From contig JBOHVS010000108.1 in the NCBI GenBank assembly GCA_050735975.1, forward strand, positions 1-23,377: a DNA stretch of 23,377 nucleotides. Reading direction: 5' to 3'. Within the stretch, counting starts at the first letter, position 1, and every line of letters begins with the position of its first letter. Source of the DNA: DATMBL01 sp050735975. Lineage in GTDB: Bacteria > Desulfobacterota > Binatia > UBA9968. The notes below the pieces were generated by a model. That model saw nothing but the letters and a program-made list of their open reading frames with translations. It had not been told where the DNA came from and ran no database searches. The translations under genes and the position numbers were made by a program. Of the stretch, positions 14,824-20,658 are shown one piece after another.

Positions 14824-16293
14824 TTATTGAAAAACCTGCGGGAACTTCGCCTTCAACTGCCCGCGCACGTCCTCCGGCACCTCGACCACTTTCGGAAACT
14901 CGTTCCGAAGTTTTTTATTGTACGGCACGCAGGCATCGATCAAGATACGGTTATTGAAGTTGCCCGGTAAAAACATCGGATCGCGCCCGGACGACCAGGC
15001 CTTCTGAACAACGTCGATATCCGTGACCGGATCGAAGCGGGTGCCCATGGCCCAGAGCACCTGATCCATGTCGGAGCAGTCGACATCATCGTCCACGACC
15101 ACGGTCCACTTGCCGTTGTAAGCGCCCGCCATACAGTTTGCCGCAACGTGCAGTACGTTTCGCGAGTGACCGGGATAGCGCTGGCGGATCTGAATCACCG
15201 TGAAACGTGTCGCCGGCGCGCCCTCGTGATTCCAAACACCTAGGATGTCGGGCAAACCGCAGGCTTCCAGTGCCTTCCAGATTTCCGCCGCGCCGGCAAT
15301 GCCCTTGAGCAATCCGGTTTCGTCCACCGGCTTATGCTGGGGCGCGCAAGTGAGAATCGGATTATTGCGGTACATGACGGTCTTAACATTCAGGCACGGA
15401 CGCGGCACGACATCATCGGAGTAATAGCCCATCCATTCGCCAAACGGCCCCTCCGGTTGAACCTGACCCGGCACGGCTTCACCTTCGAGAACGATTTCGG
15501 CATCGGCTGGAATCGGAAACCCGGTAAACGGCCCTTTCACGACTTCGACGGGTTCGCCGCGAATGCCTCCGGCAAAATCATATTCAGACACCCCGCTCGG
15601 CAGCGGACTTGCCGAAAGCAAGTAAAGAAGCGGATCCTGACCGCAAACGATGGCAAACTTCGCGCTCTGGCCGCGTTCAAAATATTTATCGCGATGAATG
15701 CGGCCATGTTTGCCTTCGGTGATTTGGCAACCGATGGTTTTTTCATCGTAGACCTGGCAGCGGTAGGCGCCGAAGTTGTACCACTCGGCATCAGGATCTT
15801 TTGTGATGCACATATCGGCGGTTCCGATGTAACGATGAGTGTCCCGTTGATGATGGACCGGCACCGGCAACTTGAGCAAATCCACCTTGTCGCCTTCCAA
15901 GACGTTCTCAAAGATCGGCCCCGTCTTAACAATCTTCGGCTTGATCAGCTTCATGTCTTCCATGCGGTGATGGTAGGCTTTAACGATGTCGGCCTTGTGC
16001 TCATACGCAAGCGGCAGGCCCAGGGTCAAAGCCACCCGTTTGATGGTAGAGAACTGTCCGTAAAGCGTACGGTAGCCCTTCGGATAGCCGGGAACTTCAT
16101 CGAAAAGAATCGCCGGCGCTTTGCCCTTGCCGGTCTCGGTGAGCATCTGCGTAATCGCGCCCATCTCTCGATCCCAGTGGGCGCCGTTAATTTTCAACAG
16201 CTCGCCCATTTTTTCGACTCGCTCCAGCCAGTCTCGCAAGCCGCGGTAGGCTACCACGCTTTGTGGTTCTCCGATCTTTTCCGGTCGTGCCAT
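14824..16293 (-). CDS. UbiD-family decarboxylase (prenylated FMN-dependent)
   Basis: A 489-residue protein spanning the usual UbiD length. Counting from the ATG at 16293, the prFMN/metal site is marked by YNFGAYR (Arg178) and KHGRIH, and the catalytic acids by PEGPFGEW (Glu281, Glu286). These match the Arg-Glu-Glu set of fungal Fdc1 in order and spacing. The family performs reversible decarboxylation of aromatic or alpha,beta-unsaturated acids. No UbiX-type flavin prenyltransferase is in the window, so the cofactor must be made elsewhere. The start is set by AGGGAGG five bases before this ATG; an upstream ATG six codons earlier lacks a site. A strong promoter lies upstream, and the racemase-superfamily gene follows after 21 bases. 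Ubiquinone biosynthesis is not indicated; a catabolic role is more likely. Confidence 0.9.
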   Translation of the reverse strand: MARPEKIGEPQSVVAYRGLRDWLERVEKMGELLKINGAHWDREMGAITQMLTETGKGKAPAILFDEVPGYPKGYRTLYGQFSTIKRVALTLGLPLAYEHKADIVKAYHHRMEDMKLIKPKIVKTGPIFENVLEGDKVDLLKLPVPVHHQRDTHRYIGTADMCITKDPDAEWYNFGAYRCQVYDEKTIGCQITEGKHGRIHRDKYFERGQSAKFAIVCGQDPLLYLLSASPLPSGVSEYDFAGGIRGEPVEVVKGPFTGFPIPADAEIVLEGEAVPGQVQPEGPFGEWMGYYSDDVVPRPCLNVKTVMYRNNPILTCAPQHKPVDETGLLKGIAGAAEIWKALEACGLPDILGVWNHEGAPATRFTVIQIRQRYPGHSRNVLHVAANCMAGAYNGKWTVVVDDDVDCSDMDQVLWAMGTRFDPVTDIDVVQKAWSSGRDPMFLPGNFNNRILIDACVPYNKKLRNEFPKVVEVPEDVRGQLKAKFPQVFQ

Positions 16294-16298
16294 CAATG

Positions 16299-16305
16299 CC
16301 TCCCT
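16299..16305 (-). promoter_or_regulatory. Ribosome binding site deciding the UbiD-family start
   Basis: AGGGAGG on the minus strand, five bases before the ATG at 16293. It lies inside the six-codon extension that begins at the ATG at 16311, so the internal ATG is the better start. Confidence 0.7.
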
Positions 16306-16338
16306 ATTCACGAAAATGTGTCGTGCGGCGACTCGGTT

Positions 16339-16367
16339 ACCATACGTTTCACCCGTTTTTTTGTCAA
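16339..16367 (-). promoter_or_regulatory. Sigma70-type promoter for the UbiD/racemase operon
   Basis: Minus strand: a perfect TTGACA (16367-16362), a 17-base spacer, then TATGGT (16344-16339). The leader to the ATG at 16293 would be about 40 bases and contains the AGGGAGG ribosome binding site. Confidence 0.6.
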
Positions 16368-16475
16368 GAAAGTCGAAATGTTAGCCCTTGTATCCTAAAA
16401 GGCTTAGTGTTATGAACGCAATCGTTTTTCAAGCTCGTATGACACCAGCAGCCTACTGGATAACGTGAGTTCTGT

Positions 16476-16976
16476 ATGAGCAATAGAACGTTCTACGATC
16501 AACATCTCCGAGTTGTGGGCCAGGCCCTCGAGGCAAGAAGGATCAATGTTTTTGAGTTGAAGACGCAGGGAGATCAATACGTCGTGCGCGGAAAAGCCGA
16601 GAAGGATACCTCTCTGTTTGGCAAGCTACGGGATTGGCAAGCGCGAATGGCTGGCCGCGGGCCTGAATCGGCAATGACCTTTATACCGCCGGAAATTGAG
16701 CGACTGGATAAACAGGGGAAATCGAAACGTTCCAAGGCCGATAGACTTCCGGACTTCTACAGCCTTTCAAACACGCTAAGGACAGTCGGCTCTTATCTAG
16801 ACTCCAAAGGCGCCCAACTGCTGGAGATCCACAAAGGCTCGCTCAACCTGGCGTTGCTGTATCAAACTAAAGAGGGCCATCCAAACTTTGAAGAGCGCCC
16901 GATTGCGTCGTTCTACAACTTCTTTCTCACCTTGCATGGAAGACGGGCAAAGCGCGCGGTCGCAGAACGAGGTTGA
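16476..16976 (+). CDS. Conserved-looking protein of unknown function
   Basis: I do not recognise this 166-residue basic protein. It has no signal peptide or membrane segment. Residues about 1-45 look alpha/beta (FYDQHLRVVGQALEARRI followed by a short sheet-like stretch). Residues 46-95 are charged, with a KSKRSKADR patch, and 95-166 form a mixed segment around LRTVGSYLDSKGAQLLEI. Codon use resembles that of its neighbours. It is divergent from the UbiD operon and convergent with the xanthine-dehydrogenase-type gene. Its stop codon lies inside the hexamer repeat at 16971-17016. A coding assignment is supported by length, absence of a better frame and the divergent intergenic region. Confidence 0.6.
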   Translation: MSNRTFYDQHLRVVGQALEARRINVFELKTQGDQYVVRGKAEKDTSLFGKLRDWQARMAGRGPESAMTFIPPEIERLDKQGKSKRSKADRLPDFYSLSNTLRTVGSYLDSKGAQLLEIHKGSLNLALLYQTKEGHPNFEERPIASFYNFFLTLHGRRAKRAVAERG

Positions 16977-17016
16977 GGTTCCGGTTGAGGCTAAGCCCGG
17001 AGGCTTAACCTTAACC
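16971..17016. terminator. Hexamer-unit hairpin between convergent genes (likely bidirectional terminator)
   Basis: GGTTGAGGCTAAGCC (16983-16997), loop CGGA, then GGCTTAACCTTAACC (17002-17016). The 15-base arms pair with two mismatches. More AGGTTG units at 16971-16980 overlap the last codons and the TGA stop of the upstream gene. The hairpin ends three bases from the stop of the convergent gene. There is no T-run, so Rho-independent termination is only an inference. Confidence 0.6.
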
Positions 17017-17019
17017 TGA

Positions 17020-19242
17020 CTATCGCTGTTTGATGGCATTCAATACCTTTTCAGCCGTGATCGGCAGCGCCTTGATGCGCACGCCGATCGCATCTTCGAC
17101 GGCGTTGGCAATCGCGGCTGCCGTCGGAATGATCGCCGTCTCGCCGATGCTCATGCTGTTATACGGTCCGCTGCCGGTTTTAGATTGCAGGATGGTCGTA
17201 CCGAGCGCGGGAATATCTTTGATGTTGGGAATCTTGTAATCACCGAGATTTGCGGTCAACACTTTGCCGTCGTCATCGACGGCGAGCTCCTCTATGAGAG
17301 CGTATCCCATGCCCATGAGAACGCCGCCGTCGATCTGGCCCTGATGAGTTAGCGGATTGAGTATCGTGCCGGTGTTGTGTGCCGTGGTAAGCCGCCTGAC
17401 CCTCACCTCACCGGTCTCCTCGTCGACCTCAACCTCTGCTACCTGCGCCACCAGCGAGGTCTCCGGGCCATCCGCCATGTTAAGGTAGTGACCCTCGCCG
17501 AGGATCTGACCGCCATTGGTCTTGGCGATCTCCGCGAAACTCATTCTTCGCTCGGCCCTTTTGTGAGTGACACCGCCCTCATAGATCATCAGTTCGTCCG
17601 GCGAAGCGTTCATCGCCCGGGCAGCCACCTTGAGAATCTCTTCCCGGGCCTTTTTTGCCGCGTCGTAAGCGGAAGTGCCGTGCACTCGGGTACTGCTGCT
17701 TCCCCTTACGCCGGTATCTTTGAGGACCTTGGTGGTATCGAGCATCTCGACTCTGACCGAATCGAGCGGCACCTTCAATTCTTCGCCAACGATCTGGCGC
17801 ATAATCGTGTAGGCGCCGGGACCGGTGTCCATTACGGCTGAAGAGAGGGTCACTGTTCCGTCGGCGTCTACTCTAACGAACGTGTACGACTCACCTCCTT
17901 TGGAAACCCAATTCGCCACAGCGCAACCCCGTCCAACGTTCTTCGACTTCGATCTGCGATAGCCGGCTTCATCCAGGGCCTTTGCCAGTGTCTCCGTCGC
18001 TTTAACATGCGCAATGCTCTCTCCCAACGGCGATGGGTCGCCGTCCTGCATAAAGTTCATGCGCCGGAACTCCGATGGATCCATCCCCAGCCTTTTGGCC
18101 ACCAAATCGGCCTGGCTTTCGGTCGCGAAGAAGCCCTGGACATGACCGGGCGCGCGCATGTACCCACACGGTACTTTATTGGTGTAAACGTATTTCTCCT
18201 CCACCAAGCAATTGGGAATGCGATACGGTCCGGCCGAGTCATGGGCGCCGACGAGATATCCCTGAGGCCGGTACGAACCATAAGCCCCGCTGTCAAATAA
18301 AAACTGTATACGTTGAGCGATTATGACGCCGTTTCTTTTGACCCCCGTTTTGATGAGAATGGTCCCGCCATGACGAGGATTGCCGGCGAGCAGCTCCTCG
18401 GCATAATCGAGGAGAAGCTTTACAGGGCGCTTGGTCTTTTTCGACAGCATGTAGCAAAGGGCCACGTCGTTGGCGTCTCCCTTCCCGCCGAAATCACCGC
18501 CTACATAGCAAGGATAGACGATCAGTCCCGCGGGAGCCGCCCCAACGGCGCTCCCGACATGTTCACGCAGGTTGAACGGGCTCTTGGTTGAAGCCCATAC
18601 TTCGGCGCCTCCGTCAGGGTTGACCTGGACCACGCACGAATGGGGTTCAATATAACCCTGGTGAACGGCGGCAACCTGAAATGTATTTTCGACCATCACG
18701 TCCGACTGACGAAAACCCGCATCGACATCCCCTTTCTTCCATGTCAAATGGACGAACACGTTGCTGGGGGTTTCGATTTTGTGAAGCAGCCCTTTGTACT
18801 GAGCAAGGTCCGGGTGAAGCAAAGGCGCCGACGACTGCACGGCCTGCAAAACATCCGTCACCACCGGCAACGCTTCGTATTCGACGTCGATAAGTCCGGC
18901 TGCCTGTTCCGCTGCATCCTCGGTTTCCGCCGCCACCGCCACCACTTTCTCGCCGGTATACCGCACCACTCCGTCGGCCAGTAACGGCATATCGACGATC
19001 TTCTTGCCGATTTTTGCGCCGGTGACGTCCTGGCCGGTCAGAATCGCTTTCACTCCCGGTATGGCGAGGGCTTTTGTCACATCGATCCCCTTTATCATTC
19101 CATGCGCGATCGGGCTTCGGAGCACCTTCGCCCAAAGCATGTTGGGCAGCGCAATGTCGGCCGCATACTGGGCCTTGCCGCCAACCTTCTCTTCTCCTTC
19201 GACTCTTGGACTTGGAATTCCGATGCTGCGAATGTCCGCCAT
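17020..19242 (-). CDS. Xanthine dehydrogenase-family molybdopterin-binding (large) subunit
   Basis: A 740-residue protein with the usual large-subunit layout: an N-terminal hammerhead-type domain (about 15-125) and the molybdenum-cofactor domains. Visible motifs are GGDFGGK (248-254), the substrate-site arginine Arg363 in YMRAPG, and the C-terminal SIGETA with Glu701 in the position of the catalytic glutamate. It lacks the AYRCSFR loop of CO dehydrogenase, so it is not a CoxL of the CO-oxidising type. The reaction should be hydroxylation of a heterocycle, aldehyde or similar compound. GAGGTG five bases before the ATG at 19242 supports the start. Neither the FAD subunit nor the [2Fe-2S] subunit is adjacent: the neighbours on both sides are on the other strand. 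It is therefore monocistronic and needs partners encoded elsewhere. Confidence 0.9.
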   Translation of the reverse strand: MADIRSIGIPSPRVEGEEKVGGKAQYAADIALPNMLWAKVLRSPIAHGMIKGIDVTKALAIPGVKAILTGQDVTGAKIGKKIVDMPLLADGVVRYTGEKVVAVAAETEDAAEQAAGLIDVEYEALPVVTDVLQAVQSSAPLLHPDLAQYKGLLHKIETPSNVFVHLTWKKGDVDAGFRQSDVMVENTFQVAAVHQGYIEPHSCVVQVNPDGGAEVWASTKSPFNLREHVGSAVGAAPAGLIVYPCYVGGDFGGKGDANDVALCYMLSKKTKRPVKLLLDYAEELLAGNPRHGGTILIKTGVKRNGVIIAQRIQFLFDSGAYGSYRPQGYLVGAHDSAGPYRIPNCLVEEKYVYTNKVPCGYMRAPGHVQGFFATESQADLVAKRLGMDPSEFRRMNFMQDGDPSPLGESIAHVKATETLAKALDEAGYRRSKSKNVGRGCAVANWVSKGGESYTFVRVDADGTVTLSSAVMDTGPGAYTIMRQIVGEELKVPLDSVRVEMLDTTKVLKDTGVRGSSSTRVHGTSAYDAAKKAREEILKVAARAMNASPDELMIYEGGVTHKRAERRMSFAEIAKTNGGQILGEGHYLNMADGPETSLVAQVAEVEVDEETGEVRVRRLTTAHNTGTILNPLTHQGQIDGGVLMGMGYALIEELAVDDDGKVLTANLGDYKIPNIKDIPALGTTILQSKTGSGPYNSMSIGETAIIPTAAAIANAVEDAIGVRIKALPITAEKVLNAIKQR

Positions 19243-19314
19243 CTTCTCACCTCATTTCGGTGAATGCTTTCCGCGATTTTTTCAGCGCGAAGAAATTTTT
19301 TTACTTGTTTTCTG

Positions 19315-19343
19315 TTCCGAACTATGTTTGAGGTAGTTACAAT
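19315..19343 (+). promoter_or_regulatory. Candidate promoter for the small helical protein gene
   Basis: TACAAT at 19338-19343 is a good -10, with a poor -35 (TTCCGA, 19315-19320) at a 17-base spacing. The strong AGGAGG at 19371-19376 follows. Confidence 0.35.
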
Positions 19344-19370
19344 AAATCAAGCGTCAACCGCAAGCGCACA

Positions 19371-19376
19371 AGGAGG
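19371..19376 (+). promoter_or_regulatory. Ribosome binding site fixing a GTG start
   Basis: AGGAGG six bases before the GTG at 19383 shows that this codon, not a later ATG, begins the small protein. Confidence 0.75.
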
Positions 19377-19382
19377 ACGATA

Positions 19383-19670
19383 GTGGAAGAACTCAAGAAC
19401 CAGATGGAAGGTGTAACTCGAATCTATCAGCAACTCGATGAAAAGATCTCGCCCAACGGCGGCGTTCAGAATCTTTTCGGTATGAACCGCAAGATTCGGC
19501 AGTCATTGGAAACGATCAGTATCGGAGAACTCGATAACATGCTCAATGAAATCCATCGGGCCAAGGAAGGCCTGACGCGGCTGCAAGAGGATGTCGTGGA
19601 GGTCCGGGTGTTGAAGGAAGTCTTAAGCGCGCCCTCGACTCGGCAAGTCAACGGGACCGCCCGCTCCTAA
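19383..19670 (+). CDS. Small helical protein of unknown function
   Basis: I do not recognise this 95-residue protein. It is predominantly helical and charged, with heptad-like spacing of hydrophobic residues in 1-25 and 45-80 (for example LDNMLNEIHRAKEGL), separated by a loop around SPNGGVQNLFG. It has no membrane segment, signal peptide or cysteine. It starts with GTG behind an excellent ribosome binding site, with a plausible -10 upstream, so it is likely to be well expressed. It is divergent from the molybdenum enzyme gene and convergent with the metallo-beta-lactamase gene, so its context does not reveal a role. A small oligomeric adaptor or chaperone is possible but unproven. Confidence 0.7.
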   Translation: MEELKNQMEGVTRIYQQLDEKISPNGGVQNLFGMNRKIRQSLETISIGELDNMLNEIHRAKEGLTRLQEDVVEVRVLKEVLSAPSTRQVNGTARS

Positions 19671-19677
19671 AGGGCAA

Positions 19678-19781
19678 GATAGCATGGAGCAGGGCGCAGA
19701 CGGCAGAGGTCGGAAGTCAGCGGCCAGAGATCAGAAAAAATCATTTTCGAATTTCGCATTGGCTCCATGCTCCGTGCTATC
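19678..19781. repeat. Long inverted-repeat element between convergent genes
   Basis: GATAGCATGGAGCA (19678-19691) is the inverse of TGCTCCGTGCTATC (19768-19781) with one mismatch in 14. The enclosed 76 bases carry GGCAGAGGTCGGAAGTCAG and CAGAGATCAG words, as at 14011-14063, and a CGAATTTCGCATTGGCTC stretch related to the module at 13891-13909. It lies just past the stop of the small protein gene and ends 26 bases before that of the metallo-beta-lactamase gene. Confidence 0.65.
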
Positions 19782-19807
19782 TCTCGTGTCAGCCAGCAGG
19801 CAGCCTG

Positions 19808-20599
19808 CTACAGAACTAAACGCATCTGGTCGGTAGCCATCACGATCCGTTGCGTAAACCGCCTGCCGGCATCGTTCAGTAATCGTTCCTTTTCAGTGTT
19901 GGGCTGGAGATGCGTGAGAACCAGCCGGTCCGCTCCGGCCTGGCGCGCAACCTCTCCAACCTCCTCGGGATGGCTATGACTCCGGTAATGGCCGGAATCT
20001 TTTGGGAAATACATCGCTTCGTGAATCAGCAGGTCCACTCCCGCTGCATTGTTGCGTACCGCATCGCAGGGAGCGGTGTCGCCGCTGAAAAATACCCGTT
20101 TCCCATCCCCCTCAATCAAGAAACCTAGAGACAATGGAATCGGCCAGTGAGCCACCTCGACCCCGCGAACGCGCCACCCCTCGCCCTCAACGATTGCGCC
20201 GTCGCGCATTTCGGCCACGTTGATGTTGATGTCCGCCGCCGCATCGGATTTCTTCAAACTCTTTCGCGCCGCAATATCGATCTTATACGCTTCTTGAAAT
20301 AGCGCGTCCGACATCGCCTTCGTTCCAGGCGGACCATAAACCTCGAGAGCGTGACTCCGGCCGAAACGCCACGAGGTCAAAACGAGCAAGGCATAGTCCG
20401 CCACGTGATCATAATGACCATGGGTCAGGAAACAGTGGGTGACGCTCGCCGGATCGATCTGCAGCCGCGCCATTTGCTGCACGCAGGCTCTGCCGCAGTC
20501 GAAAAGCATTCTCGCGGAACCGGCGTCGACCAGGATAGCCGAACTCCCACGCAGTGGATCGGGATAAGGCGCTCCGGTGCCCAAAAAACAGATCTCCAT
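19808..20599 (-). CDS. MBL-fold metallohydrolase (RNase Z-like subgroup)
   Basis: A 263-residue metallo-beta-lactamase-fold protein. The dinuclear zinc site is formed by THGHYDH (His60, His62, Asp64, His65), His151, Asp174 in FFSGDTA, and a C-terminal His230 in LTHL. SHSHPEEVGEVA (207-218) is like the RNase Z segment near the end of the fold. The tRNA-binding arm typical of RNase Z is not evident, so a general hydrolase or nuclease is the safer call. AGGAGG nine bases before the ATG at 20599 supports the start. It lies 39 bases after the Lhr helicase gene and is likely co-transcribed. Lhr-type helicases are known to associate with MBL-fold nucleases in DNA-repair clusters, so a nucleic-acid role is plausible here. 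Confidence 0.85.
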   Translation of the reverse strand: MEICFLGTGAPYPDPLRGSSAILVDAGSARMLFDCGRACVQQMARLQIDPASVTHCFLTHGHYDHVADYALLVLTSWRFGRSHALEVYGPPGTKAMSDALFQEAYKIDIAARKSLKKSDAAADININVAEMRDGAIVEGEGWRVRGVEVAHWPIPLSLGFLIEGDGKRVFFSGDTAPCDAVRNNAAGVDLLIHEAMYFPKDSGHYRSHSHPEEVGEVARQAGADRLVLTHLQPNTEKERLLNDAGRRFTQRIVMATDQMRLVL

Positions 20600-20625
20600 G
20601 ACAAGAATCCTCCTGAATGAGGTAA

Positions 20626-20658
20626 ATGGAGTGATCCATTACTCCAATACTCCAATTC
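20626..20658. repeat. Octamer-unit inverted repeat holding the helicase stop codon
   Basis: ATGGAGTG (20626-20633), two bases, then CCATTACTCCAATACTCC and a final CAATTCC (to 20658). The units match those at 6803-6873. On the minus strand the final codons of the Lhr gene and its TAA (20641-20639) are made of this repeat. Confidence 0.7.

Noticed and set aside
14824..16293. Ubiquinone-biosynthesis UbiD
   Set aside because: No other ubi genes are nearby and the partner is a racemase-superfamily protein, so a catabolic UbiD relative is more likely.
15334..16398. A 354-codon open frame on the plus strand
   Set aside because: Antisense to the UbiD-family gene, whose motifs are clear; no family similarity seen in this frame.
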